Origin: Corinectria fuckeliana
Lineage: Eukaryota; Ascomycota; Sordariomycetes; Hypocreales; Nectriaceae
Direction: 5' to 3'
Assembly (NCBI GenBank): GCA_019137255.1
Contig: WPDH01000052.1
Span: forward strand, 310,001 to 374,000
Length of the DNA: 64,000 nucleotides
The position numbers were made by a program, and so were the translations under genes. How positions within the stretch are numbered: position 1 is the stretch's first letter; every line of letters starts with the position of its first letter. This document shows, piece by piece, positions 34,001-45,900 of this stretch. The notes beneath the pieces are model-generated. The model was not told the origin of the DNA. It did no database searches and saw nothing but the letters and a program-made list of their open reading frames with translations.

Positions 34001-36109
34001 AAATATAGTCTAGAAAGACTAAGGTCTTAACTAGAGGGGTCTTACTAACTATCTTATTAGTCTTAGCTAGGTGATAAGTCTTATAGTAGAATCCTTTTAA
34101 TATAGTAGTATTAATATAGATATTTACATCCTGACAGGCTCTAAGGACTTTATTAGGGCTAGTATAAGCTAGCTAGTAGTGTATAATACTATATTTAATA
34201 GCCTTAGTAAATATGTTTTTTAGCAGGGCTATAAAGTTATAAAAGCCTTAAGGCTTTTCACACTTTAAGATAGTAATATTATAGTGTTAAATTATATTAT
34301 AAACCTTCTGCCTTATTGTTTTAACAGCTATAACATTTATGTACCTGTTAATAATTATACCTTTTCTCTTAAGGACTCTTAGGCTAAGTATATTTACTAC
34401 TCCCTTAGGGTAATAGTAGACTCTTTCTAAGGATAGAGATCCTTAGGCTGTAATAATCTTAATATTATCTTAGCTATAGATATAAAGATCTTTATTATTA
34501 CTTATAGTTATCTATTTATAGCTTTTAGCTTTAGTAAAGAAAGTAAACTACTTCTTATTATTAAAGTAGTAGTTTAAACACCTAGAATTAATAATTATAT
34601 TGTTTTAGAATGCTTCTTTTATTACTAAGAGGGTTACTTTCTTATAGGTAGTCTAAGATGCTATTATCTAGCTGAATAGTATTATACTAGTGAAGTTAGC
34701 TCTTATTATCTTAATAGATGTGTTTCCTTAGGCTAGTGTGTTTATACCTTAGGCTCTAGCTTGCCTCTTAAGCTCTAAGTATTTCTTCTAGTATTTATCT
34801 GCTCTATAATACCTTCTAGCCTTTAAGAGAGGGTAGTTTATATATAGGAGGTTACTATTCTTATTCTTAGTATTTATAGAAGCCTTTAATATTTTTAAGT
34901 TGCCCTAGGGTGCCTAAGAAGGCTAGTTTCTTTATAAATCTGTTATAAAGTTAGTACTATTATTCTTTTTAGTATTAGCTTATCTTATTAGGAAATTAAT
35001 AACTTCTGACTTTATAATCTTATTACCTCTTTTAAGGTTATATATCTAGTTATTATACTAGATCTTATTTAACCTTTTAATCCTATTTAGTACTATAGTA
35101 ATAAAGACCTCTTCTAAGACTGTAATCTTACTTCTAATATATCTCTATATAAAGTGAAGCTTCTTATTAAAAGCAGTAAGTAAGGTAAATTCCTCTCTAT
35201 TAAGCTTAAAGAATATTAATAAAAGGTTATAAAGAGTATCTTCTAGGGCTAGGCAGACTATCTTTCTAATAAACCTATACGTCTAAGCTGCTATATAAGT
35301 ATTATAATCCTATCTAGCTTAAGATAGCTTTTTTAAGACCTTAGATAATAGATAGTTAATTAGGAAGCCTCTTATATATATATCTTTCGTCCTAAAGGCT
35401 TATATCTCTATATCTATTATACTTTCCTCTAGTTTACTATTAGCCCTAATAAACTTCTTTAGACTAAGTATCTATAAGTTTAGTATTAGCTTAATCTTCT
35501 ATTTATCTTAGTCTTTTATTATCTTAAGCTTCTCTATTATTAAGATGTAAGATATAAAGCCTAACTAGCTTTATAGCCTGTTAGAGTTAAACAGACTTAT
35601 TTTTTTTCTAACTAGAGATACTCTTAACAGTTAAAATCCTTATATTAAAGTCTTAGCAAATATTATTAAGATTTCACTTTAAATTAGGGTTTTTTATATA
35701 TAAGAGGGCTTATATAACCTTTAGTATCTACTTTATAAAGTTATATAATTCTAATTGCTAAAACTATATATAATTTAATATAAAGTTAGTTAGAATAGAC
35801 TGAAATTTTAAGAGTTAATAGATTTAATATTAATTATCTTATATATAAAGTCTTAGACCTAGCTAGTAACTAAGTGTTATTATATATTAATTGCTGCTTA
35901 CAGAGTAGCTCTTCTATAGGTATATAAGGATTTAAGGTCTAATAACTTATCTCTATCTAGATATATTACTTTAATTTAGCCTATCTAAGTCCTAAAGTGA
36001 TCTACTTCTGCTTAAAGTTACATTAAAAGAAAGGTAAGAGTATAGAGAATCTTAGGGAGATATTTTTCTCTAAATTACGTATAGTTTCACACGCAAGGGG
36101 CTTATAACC

Positions 36110-36223
36110 TGTTGTTGGCAATGATGCTGTAGGATTGATCTATCTGACTAGCTAGCTCCAAGGGGGCGGCGTTGTGGGCCTTAGGTGCCCTAGGTGGTGG
36201 CCTCAGGCCACCACCCCTTAACA
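36110..36223 (-). repeat. 5' LTR of the copia element (114 bp)
   Basis: Terminal TG...CA and 113 of 114 bases equal to the other LTR. On the minus strand the next bases inside are GGTTATAAGCCCC, the expected place of the primer-binding site; the primer tRNA was not identified. Confidence 0.93.
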
Positions 36224-36228
36224 AACCT
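36224..36228. repeat. Target-site duplication, right copy
   Basis: AACCT, see 30931-30935. Confidence 0.9.
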
Positions 36229-37408
36229 AACCAGTGACTCTACACCAGACTTCTTTTGTTGTCTTTCTCTGCACACAAGTCCCCGACCATGTCTCGTCAG
36301 CAAGTCTCGGAGTTGTGTCCATGTCCATCCATGCCTGTTTGTTTGGGACGCGTTGGGGCTTGAGCCAATGCGTGGGTGTGACGCGCGCGTACCTCAGCTA
36401 GCAGCTTTTTGCTGGAGCCAATAATACGAGACGATACCATACTGGCTGTCTTGGCTGGCTGAGCGCCTAAAGAGGCAAGACGCCTCTGACTTCACTGATC
36501 GTGTTACTTCGGTACAGTTTTACGCTGTCTCCTTGCTAGCATCGCCACGGATGACTACGAGAGGGAGTGGGGGAGGGTAAGAGTTCCTGCTCCTGCGTGT
36601 TAATGAGTCTGTTTTGTCCAAGATGAAGATGGACAATCGAATTTATGCCCCTTCAAGGGTCGTTAGAATGCGCTGCTTGTCATCCTCCCCCCCACACTCC
36701 AACTCAGCATGCAGCAAGTAAACATCAACAACACCTCGCTTATCCGTATTATTTGTTATTGAATGGTTGCACCACGGCACCGAGATAAACACTGCAAACA
36801 ACTCGATTGGTCTTACACGCATTCAGCAGATGCTTTGCAGCATCTGCCACCTCGGTCTGGCGAAGCACATTGCCTCGTCGCGCTTCGATATCTAGTCTAT
36901 ACCCAGCAACCCTGCGATGCCATGTCATATGCATTCATCAACCCGACCGGGTGCTTCCATGCTTTTGCATGGAGGCTCCGCGCATGCCGTTCATCAAAGA
37001 AGCACGGGCTTCCCAATCTCAATACTGTCCAAGCAGACCAGGACGGTCTAAATAAACAATGCAGAACGCATTACAATCCTCGAGCCAAGTACGTAAAACC
37101 AGATCCGACTTATTTCTGTTCGTGACTTCTCAAAGTCCAAAATGCTTAAGACAGCAGTCCATCATGACAGTCCATTATACGCCCTCTCATTGGCCCGCCG
37201 GCTGCCTCAGCAATTAATGGCTTCCAGACCTGCTCAGAATGACTAAGCGTCCCGTTACTACACCTCCGGCCTCCATCCGATAGCAAAATGTTAGTGCCGG
37301 CCGAGTGACCTGATATCTATTATCTCTGATCGTCCCGTCGGCCACCCCCTCCGAATATCTTCCCTCCTCGCCGCCCCAGCTCCCATCTTCGCCCAAGCCC
37401 TTCTCGCA
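36229..37408. other. Intergenic region, promoter of the H-protein gene
   Basis: Normal base composition returns right after the LTR. No gene supported; the last 200 bp are the leader of GCV3. Confidence 0.5.
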
Positions 37409-38016
37409 ATGGCTTCAATTACTCGATCTCTGCGCGCCGCCGCGCCCCTCGCCAGGGCCTTTGCCCCCCGAGCTGCGCCTCTCGCCCGCGCCGCCTTTTC
37501 CACCTCCAAGTTGAGTGAGTCTTCCCTCGGTCCAAACCTCCGGAAATCATTCTCCTCCCTCAAACAAACCCCGAACCGTGGCTAATCGCCTTTTTCCTTT
37601 TTCCCTCGCGAACAGGCCTCGCGCGCCGCTACACCAAGGAGCACGAGTGGATCGACCTATCCGCCGACAACAAGACGGGCGTCGTCGGCATCTCCACCTA
37701 CGCCGCCGAGCAGCTGGGCGACGTCGTCTACTGCGAGCTCCCCGAGGCCGGCGAGTGGGTTGAGAAAGGCGACGCCATCGGTGCCGTCGAGTCCGTCAAG
37801 AGCGCCAGCGACATTAACGCTCCCATCCGCCTACGTGTCACCCACGCCAACGAGTTCCTCGAGGAGAAGCCTTCCATCATCAACAACGTCCCCGAGGACG
37901 ACAGCGCCGGCGGCGGGTGGATCGCCAAGGTCGAAGTCGACGAGCAGGGCGCCAAGCAGTTCGAGGAGCTCATGGATGCCGAGGCCTACAAGGCCTATTC
38001 CGAGGGCGAGCACTAA
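37409..38016 (+). CDS. GCV3: Glycine cleavage system H protein, mitochondrial
   Basis: Exons 37409-37514 and 37616-38016 join over a 101-bp intron (GTGAGT, branch GCTAAT, AACAG), giving 168 residues. The first 35 residues are an Ala/Arg-rich mitochondrial presequence (ITRSLRAAAPLARAFAPR). The mature part starts LARRYTKEHEWIDL and carries the lipoyl-lysine segment GAVESVKSAS with Lys97 as the attachment site. It ends at the length usual for the family. The H protein shuttles the aminomethyl group between the P, T and L proteins in mitochondrial glycine decarboxylation, feeding one-carbon units. Its 3' end faces the 3' end of HEM3, 240 bp away. Confidence 0.95.
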
Positions 38017-38256
38017 AGCCGTCTCGGCTTCAATGGGCTAAAAACGGCGGCCGGTTGGTGATGCCGAGGATGCAGATGCAGTCTTCAGACCATAGCGGAA
38101 CCAAGCACAGTTCAACCTGGAGACGAAATAGACGTGGAGTTGTACCATAAAGGCGATTCACATCCCGGGGGTATATTTGGGGTTTTATATTGCCGCTTCA
38201 TCAGCGGCTTTCATCATAGTTCATATCTTGACAACCAATTCCTTGCACCTGTCCGT

Positions 38257-39279
38257 CTATTTGATCGTATCGGGCACTTGTCGAGTGGCAACGATGGCGT
38301 CCAAAATCTTGCCAGCTCCCTTGTTCACGAGTTCCTGGGCGATTTCCTCACCCATCGCGTCCGCGGCTTCGCGAGTCTTGATGAACTTGCTTATCTCGCA
38401 GTCGACACCCTCGTCGCCTCGCAACGCCACCACGGTTGCCCGCACTCGCAGCTTGGTGTCCATCCACTTTGCCTCCACGCCGATGGGTACACTGCATCCA
38501 CCCTCCAGTTTTCGCATGAGGCTCCTCTCGACCGCACATGCCAGCATCGTCTTCTCGTCCTCGATCGACTTGAGGAGCTTGAGCACTCGGTCATCGTCCG
38601 CGCGGCACTCCACCGCCAAGGCGCCTTGGCCGACGGCGTACATGATGCCTCCGTCGTCGGACTCGAGGTACTGTGAGATGTGGTGGCCGAGATCCATGCG
38701 CTGGAGTCCTGCGGCCGCCAGGATGATACCCGTGAGCTCCGGGTCATCCTCCAGCTTCTGCAATCGGGTGTTGATGTTGCCTCTGTGGTCCTTGAACTTC
38801 AACTCCGGGTAGCGTCGGACCAGCTGGGCGATTCTGCGCACGCTGCTGGTGCCGATGACGCTGCCAGCCGGCAGATCTGCCAGAGTCTTCCATCCATGTT
38901 TGTCCACCAGCTCCTTCTTGATCACGAGTGTATCCCGAGGGTCCTCGCGGTCGGTCACACACCCAATCACACAACCCTCGGGCAGTGCCGTCGGCATGTC
39001 CTTGAGGCAATGGACCACAATGTCAATCTGCTTCTTGACCAGAAGTTCCTCCAGCTGCGACGTCCACAGGCCTTTGCTTCCAAAGCTGTACAGTGCCGTC
39101 TTCTGGTCGCGGTCGCCCGTGGTCGTCATGGCGTGGATGTGATATTCGTACTCCGGGAATTGCTTCTGGAGGGCCTCGGTGACGATGACGGCCTGCGCCA
39201 GAGCAAGCGGGGACTGGCGCGTGCCCACATTGATGGTGGTGAAAGGACGCGGCGCGTCAATGTTTGCTATCTTGAACAT
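38257..39279 (-). CDS. HEM3: Porphobilinogen deaminase (hydroxymethylbilane synthase)
   Basis: Single exon of 340 residues from MFKIANIDAPRPFTTINVG. The enzyme links four porphobilinogens to hydroxymethylbilane in haem synthesis, in the cytosol of fungi. Visible signatures: TRQSPLALAQA near the N terminus; TTTGDRD; GSKGLWTSQLEELL; VVHCLKDMPTALP with the catalytic Asp; GTSSVRR; DHRGNINTRL; AAAGLQRM; GQGALAVECR; and EGGCSVPIG near residue 260, whose Cys carries the dipyrromethane cofactor. No key residue is missing. The leader upstream is A/T and purine mixed without an obvious TATA box. Convergent with GCV3. Confidence 0.96.
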   Translation of the reverse strand: MFKIANIDAPRPFTTINVGTRQSPLALAQAVIVTEALQKQFPEYEYHIHAMTTTGDRDQKTALYSFGSKGLWTSQLEELLVKKQIDIVVHCLKDMPTALPEGCVIGCVTDREDPRDTLVIKKELVDKHGWKTLADLPAGSVIGTSSVRRIAQLVRRYPELKFKDHRGNINTRLQKLEDDPELTGIILAAAGLQRMDLGHHISQYLESDDGGIMYAVGQGALAVECRADDDRVLKLLKSIEDEKTMLACAVERSLMRKLEGGCSVPIGVEAKWMDTKLRVRATVVALRGDEGVDCEISKFIKTREAADAMGEEIAQELVNKGAGKILDAIVATRQVPDTIK

Positions 39280-40379
39280 GTTGGGAGAGGTAGTGAGGAG
39301 CCTAAATTGCAGGAGGAGAGAAATAAATTGGAGTCCTTCTAGGTGGGAGGAAGCAATTGGAGGGGCAAATATGATGGTGGGGTAATTTCTACATGTTCAC
39401 AGTCTCAATGGTACGGTGCGTAGACATCCCACACGGCGCGGGTGACCTTGCCGAGGAGCCGTAAAACTACCCGGGAGGCCTAGACTAGACATTAAAAGTT
39501 GCCATTCGTCTTCTATCTATAACAAGCCAACTGGGTCTTAGGTGATTTGTAGTTGATACGATAACAATAATTAAATCGAATCTGTTCAGCTCTTTGGAAA
39601 CAATATAGTAAATGTTTGCGGCCTCAACGGGACTTTCACTCTCATAGTCTACACAACAGGGTAACCGGAGCACTGGTCGAACATAAGGATCAACGCCGCA
39701 CAATCCAGAGGACTTGACTTGCCGAAGCTAGTGAAAGTATAGCGAGGTGATCACCAAATCACTCACAGGGCAGAGGTTTCTCTTAATCCTCCTTGCCTGG
39801 GTAGTCCAATGTTTCTTGCACTTCACACTTTGGTGACATATGTGAACTTCTACCGTAAAGAATGCAGTGGATTAAGAAACCAAACCGCCTCGAGCACCTC
39901 GAAGGCGCCTTTGTTCGCAATTCATCGATTTGCATAAGTGGACACAAATTAGTGATGTGTACTCTCAAAGGCCTACTAAGCAGCAGATAGTCAAAAATGG
40001 TCAACGCCTCCATCACTTACCACCGTTCTACTATGCAAGTCAGATATCAGGACACAGGCTGAAGCAAGTCTATTATAAAACCTCTTGTGAGAGTATCTGT
40101 TGCGTCTTGTCGACTGCCGAGGTATGTCGACGTAGAACATTGCTGACGTGGTTCCTGATTCCCCTGATTGTGCCCAGTGACAACTTGTGTCCAATGTAGG
40201 ACTCGGATCTCGCTTCATATCGCGAATTTGTTTGTACTCGAGGGCCTTGAGGTATAAGAAGAGTCATGAAAGCTCTCCAAGACCATTGCTATGAGATCTG
40301 CATCACTTGTAGTGAAGCCCATCCACTACCCAACACTTTGAAACACCTTCGTTGATCAACCAAAGACATAAAAGTTGCC
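39280..40379. other. Intergenic region between HEM3 start and the secreted-protein gene
   Basis: Holds two divergent promoters. AT-richer than the genes. No further gene seen. Confidence 0.5.
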
Positions 40380-41090
40380 ATGAAGCTGGCGATGACCCTC
40401 CTCGGGCTGGTGGCGTTGGCCGTGGCTATGGCCAAGCCCCAAGCACCTCCCTCGTCTCCAAACGATCCGGTTCCTCCAGGTCCGCCTCCTTCATCAGAGC
40501 CACCACCATCGCCTCCTCCCAGCGGGGACCCACCGCCGGTGCCTCCTCCGCCCGAGAAGCCGGTCCCTTCGCCCCCACCCTTGACTCCTGTACCGTTGCC
40601 GAAGCCCACGGACCCGGCCACACCGACCCCGCCCGCACCGACCGGTACGGCGGCACCGCACGAAGGGCCGATTTGCCAGTGCGGGTACACGTACTGCGCG
40701 GAGGTCCTCATGGGCATGTCGGGTAACGAAAACTCCCCTTTGGAGCCGGGATGAGCAGATAAACTGACGCTGTGAATAGGGAAGCCGTGGACGACCTCGC
40801 AGCTGACGCAGGCGTATTGCAACACGCCCATGGCAAGCTGTCCCGGAGGGACGCCGCCATCGAATGTCACATCGGCGCTCTACATCTGCCTCTGCGAGGG
40901 TGCGAACCAGGAAGTCGGTGACAACCTTGAGCTGCTGTGCGGATGTGATACATGCCTGAACATTGGACCGGATTATCGAGGGCGATGCGAGACGCCGTGT
41001 GTTGCTGGAAAGGCTAAAAAGGCTGGCGAGGGCGGTGGGAGCGGCAAGGGAGGCCAGAACGTGGGCCACGCGGGTAAGTTTTGGATGTGA
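40380..41090 (+). CDS. Secreted cysteine-rich protein with a proline-rich linker (effector-like)
   Basis: Exons 40380-40722 and 40780-41090 join over a 57-bp intron (GTAACG, branch CTGAC, AATAG) to 217 residues. A signal peptide is clear (MKLAMTLLGLVALAVAMA). Residues about 20-95 are a Pro/Ser-rich linker of PPPS/PPVPP type. The C-terminal domain has 12 cysteines in CxC, CLC, CGC and CxxxxC spacings (ICQCGYTYC ... YICLCEG ... LLCGCDTC ... GRCETPC), plus one sequon NVT, then a Gly/Lys-rich tail. An even number of cysteines suggests disulphides outside the cell. The domain recalls conserved small secreted proteins of Sordariomycetes whose role is unknown. A GTAAGT at 41072 could splice into a further exon near 41185, changing the last few residues. 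Confidence 0.85.
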
Positions 41091-42902
41091 GGTTAGGTAC
41101 TAAGAGCGTCGGGGGGTCTCGAGGAAAGGAGGAGAATGGGAATGACGGGATAAGGAGAGGCTGGATGGCGCGGGTTTGGGACAGGTATGGAGGAAGTCAC
41201 TCATTAAGCTTAGTCTCTGTGTAGTCCAACATTCAAACTGCTGTCGCTCGTTACGGACATGTCTTGGGCCTAGGTGAAGTACTCGCGATAGACTTGATGA
41301 ACTCAGTTTGACATGGACGAAGTGGAGGAAGTCCAGAAGAAAGTAGACGCCAAGCTAGTACACAGAGGCGGACACAAAGACGACACCAGGCTCGGGCCGC
41401 TCAATGGTGGATAGTAGCTGAGCCCGTTCCTTTAGTAGTTATTGGGCTAGTCTCTATTGTAGGGCAGTTGGGCTTGAAAGAAAGCATCATGAATTCTACT
41501 CTTTCACTGATATTACTTAAAGACTTGTAGACATTGACTTGAACGTGAACAGGAAGGTTGAACAAGACCTCAACCTGAAATCATTTGACTTGAGTTTACT
41601 TGACAAGAGTTGACTTATCCACAGCGCTGGATGGCCCACTAGCATGGGAGTCGTAAAAAATGGTGAATATGGATCCTGCATCCTCCCATGTGCATAATTC
41701 TATGCTGAATGCCCGTTCTCCGATCGGTTCCCGAACAAAGAACCGAACAGTACACCCTCTTGGCTGCACGAGAAGAATGGGAAAAGGTGACCAGCCGAAA
41801 CAGACGCGGCCAAGCCAATGCATCGGCGATGGGCGACCTCGATCAGGCAGTTGGAGTTGGCTAGGATTCCTCAGCAGGTCTGGTTTCGCCTACCACAGTT
41901 CCATCACCCCTCCATGATCCGTGGCTTGCACCATCGACACACACACACGGGGAATCGTACAGGCTGGGTCCGATCACCCGCCATGCGTCACGGTTGTGGC
42001 CAGTAGCTGGAGAGGCTGCCTCTCCTTGGCTGCTGGCGAGGGGTTGTTTGTTAGTGGGATTGGATGCCACAAAGAAGCGCCGTCAACCCGTCCTCGATGC
42101 ACAGTGGCACACTTCCAGCCCAGTCCGGTCCAGTCTGGTAGCACAAAGCGATGCCATTGCGAATCGCCGTGGTCCTAGGTAAGCTTGGGTACCCGGATGT
42201 GGCCCAAGCCCCAAAGTTCCAGCAGGGGAGCTTGCCCCGCCCCCGGGTTTCTGGTAGCGGCTTTAGCGCACATCACCCCACACTTGCCCAGCGTGCCAGC
42301 CCGGGTTTGCCCACCGCCCGGCTAATTGAATTAAATGGGTGGGCTTCTTTCAGTGGTCTTGGGGGAAATTCCCCGGTGAAGTCGCGTGGACTCGAGTGAC
42401 GTGACGACTCAGGCAGGCCGTCCGGGACAATGGAAGCGTGGGGTGTGCCTTTGGGTGTGTCTTTGAGCTGTTCTGGGCGTGTCTGGCTGTCTCAATAATC
42501 GGCTGGAGGTAGCTGGTGACCCATAGACCGCGGGATGGATGACCCGTCCTCGAACTGTTTCTCCTCCCTCCTCCCTCCTCTCTCCTTTCCCTCCTTTCCC
42601 CCTTGTTTCTTGGTCCTCGTTATTCTTTTGCTCTAAAGCAAAAGCTCGAGACACGAGGCTGGCGCAAGGCCCCGCGAAGTGATTCTGTCTTGTCTCACCT
42701 TTTATCCCAAGCGACTAGCTCTCCTCTTCCTCCTTTGCGCCGTCACTGTTGTAAGCCAGCCCGAGTCCGGTTGAGCCTCCAACGTCACACTGCGTCTTCC
42801 GTCCCAAGCCCTGGAGCTCCGATACTCGCTCCCGCTCCGCACCGCGCTACAGATGAAGTCCTGGGAAAATCATTGCTGGGTATAGCTTCAAGTCTCTGCG
42901 CC
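41091..42902. other. Intergenic region, promoter of the transhydrogenase gene
   Basis: 1.8 kb with no supported gene. The last 350 bp are rich in CTCC/TCCC runs on the plus strand, the presumed leader of NNT. Confidence 0.5.
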
Positions 42903-45900
42903 ATGGCCTCCAGCGTGCTTGGCCCGATGGCTTCTGCCTCGGCTTTGGTGACGCCCGAGCTTTGCGCTGCGCCCCGCCTGTTTGCGACGCACTGTTTGCG
43001 ACTCCGAGGCAAGTCTATGACTCCTTTCTCGGGCCTCCCACGAATTGCACCAGCTGACGGCAAGTCTTCTTGCTATGGTTTAGACCCAATTCTCCTGTCC
43101 CGTCGCAAGCAATGGCACAGCTCGATCGCTTCGGCCTCTCGCCATCGCGCTCTCGTCCCCGCAGTCCCCAAGTCGCTCGCCCTGGTCCGCCGTGCCTCCG
43201 CCGTCGCAGTCCCTCGGCCTCCCGCCCCGAGGACCTACTCGACCGTCGTCGTGCCGCCAACCACGCCCTATGGCGAGCTCACCGTCGGCGTCCCCAGGGA
43301 GATCTTCCCCGGCGAGCGACGTGTAGCCCTCACCCCGGCCAATGCCGCCTTGCTCAAGAAAAAGGGCATCGGCAAGGTCCTGGTCGAGCGCGGCGCTGGC
43401 TCCGCCGCCGAATTCCCCGACCCGGCCTACGAGCAGGCCGGCGCAATTCTCGTAGGCAGCAAGGAAGTCTGGTCTAATTCCGACATTGTCCTCAAGGTCC
43501 GCGGCCCTGAGGTTGGAGAAGTCGACGCAATCAAGGAGGGCCAGACCATCATCTCCTTTCTCCAGCCTGCCCAGAACAAGGACCTCGTCGAGAAGATTGC
43601 GGCTAGAAAGGCCACCTCCTTCGCTATGGACATGGTCCCCCGCATTTCTCGTGCTCAAGTCTTCGATGCCTTGAGCAGCATGGCTAACATTTCCGGCTAC
43701 AAGGCTGTCCTCGAGGCATCCAACGTCTTTGGCAGGTTCTTGACTGGCCAAGTCACGGCCGCTGGAAAGATCCCCCCCTGCAAGGTCCTGGTCATTGGTG
43801 CTGGTGTTGCCGGCCTGAGTGCTATCGCTACGGCCCGTCGTATGGGCGCCATTGTCCGCGGCTTCGACACGAGGCCCGCCGCGCGCGAGCAGGTTCAATC
43901 CCTCGGCGCCGAGTTCATCGAAGTCGAGATCGAAGAGGACGGGTCCGGCGCCGGTGGGTATGCCAAGGAAATGAGCAAAGAGTTTATTGCGGCCGAGATG
44001 AAGCTGTTCAAGGAGCAGGCCGAGGACGTCGACATCATCATTACCACGGCCCTGATCCCTGGAAAGCCTGCGCCCAAGCTCATTACCAAGGATATGCTCG
44101 ATGTCATGAAGCCCGGAAGCGTCATTGTTGACTTGGCAGCCGAGGCTGGAGGCAACTGCGTTGCTACCAAGAAGGGCGAGGTGGCGGTTTATAACGACGT
44201 CAAGATCATTGGTGCGTGATTCGCTCGCTACCAATTCCAACTGCTTGGGCTAACTTGATATTATAGGATACGCTGACCTGCCATCTCGATTGCCCACCCA
44301 GTCTTCTACGCTGTACTCCAACAACATCACCAAGCTACTCCTATCCATGGCCCCCAGGACCGGCGAATTCGGCATCGACCTTACAGATGAAGTTGTCCGC
44401 GGCGCCATCGTCACTCAGAACGGCGACATCCTGCCTCCTGCTCCCCGACCGACCCCTCCCCCTGCCCCAGCCAAGCCCGTAGAGACTACCCTGATTGCCG
44501 AGCCCGTGGAACTGACCCCGTGGCAGAAGAAGACGCGTGAGGTTACTGGCATTACTGCTGGCATGGCCGGCGTCTTGGCCCTCGGCAAGTTCACCAGCCC
44601 GCTTCTCATGGCCAATGCCTTTACATTCTCCCTCGCCAGTCTGATCGGTTATCGAGTCATCTGGGGTGTCGCACCCGCTCTTCACTCGCCCCTGATGAGC
44701 GTCACCAATGCCATCTCTGGCATGGTCGGCGTTGGTGGCTTGTTCATCCTCGGCGGTGGATACCTTCCGGAGACGGTGCCCCAAGTCTTCGGAGCCCTTA
44801 GTGTCCTTCTTGCCTTTGTCAATGTTGGCGGTGGCTTCGTCATCACGAAGCGCATGTTGGACATGTTCAAGCGTGAGTTGAAGCTCGGAGGTGGTTGATG
44901 CTCACTCGAGCTGACAATGACTCTAATAGGACCGACCGACCCCCCGGAATACCCCTGGCTCTACGGCATCCCAGCTGTACTCTGCGGCGGTGGATTTATT
45001 GCTGCTGCTTCTACCGGCGCAGCCGGCCTTGTTCAAGCTGGTTACCTCGTTAGCTCCGTCCTGTGCATCGGTTCCCTGTCTAGTCTGGCCTCCCAAGCCA
45101 CTGCCCGCATGGGCAACATGCTCGGCATCCTAGGTGTTGGCACCGGAGTCCTAGCCAGCTTGCTCGCCGCTGGCTTCTCCCCCGAGGTTCTTGCGCAGTT
45201 TGGTGGCCTTGCTACCGTTGGCGTTCTGGCTGGTATGTGGTGTTTCGTAAAAGTGTCAAGCATCGGAGCTCATCAGAACCTCAGGATTCCTCATCGGCAA
45301 GCGAATCACGCCCACTGATCTCCCCCAAACTGTCGCTGCACTTCATTCCGTTGTCGGCCTCGCGGCTGTCTTGACCAGCATTGGTAGCGTCATGGCCGAA
45401 ACTGGCGCCGACTTGACGACTCTTCACATGGTGACCGCCTATCTTGGAGTCCTTATTGGTAATGTTCCTGTTCCCCTTCCTCGACCGACGATGCTGACGC
45501 CTTGACAGGTGGAATCACATTCACTGGCTCCATTGTGGCCTTTATGAAGCTTGCTGGGCGCATGTCGTCCAAGCCTAAGCTCTTACCGGGCCGTCACATC
45601 ATTAACGGTGGACTGCTCGCAACCAACGCTGCTACCATGGGCGCCTTTATCACACTGGCTCCCGCAAGTCCTGTGATAGCAGCTGGCGCACTGGCAGGCA
45701 ACGCTTTGTTGAGTTTCATCAAGGGATATACTACTACGTCTGCCATTGGAGGTGCCGACATGCGTAAGTCGAGTCCCTACATGATTGTGGACTGGAAATG
45801 CTCATGTGTATTGTAGCTGTCGTCATCACGGTTCTCAACGCGTACAGCGGATTCGCGCTTGTCGCCGAAGGCTTCATGCTCGATAACCCGCTGTTGACGA

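Larger units (their letters stand above)
30936..36223 (-). mobile_element. Ty1/copia LTR retrotransposon, full length, interior destroyed by RIP-like mutation
   Basis: 5,288 bp between 5-bp AACCT duplications, with two 114-bp LTRs that start TG and end CA. The element runs on the minus strand. About 31.1-36.1 kb is extremely AT-rich, with no open frame above 60 codons on either strand. Translating the minus strand past its stops still shows copia reverse transcriptase: CDITIVFLN near 32.36 kb (for QMDVKTAFLN), LNKALYSL near 32.26 kb, YMDN at 32106-32117 (for YVDD), then IKDFLGL. It also shows the integrase region (HLAKTNK..., LVFLDYIF, GLKGYHYSF) at about 33.9-34.1 kb. Integrase before RT is the copia order. 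Stops fall at Trp and Gln positions, as RIP makes. It has no coding capacity. Confidence 0.95.

Noticed and set aside
31050..36109. AT-rich block as a centromere, mitochondrial insertion or plain AT-isochore
   Set aside because: LTRs, target duplication and remnant copia motifs on the minus strand explain it as a RIP-mutated element.
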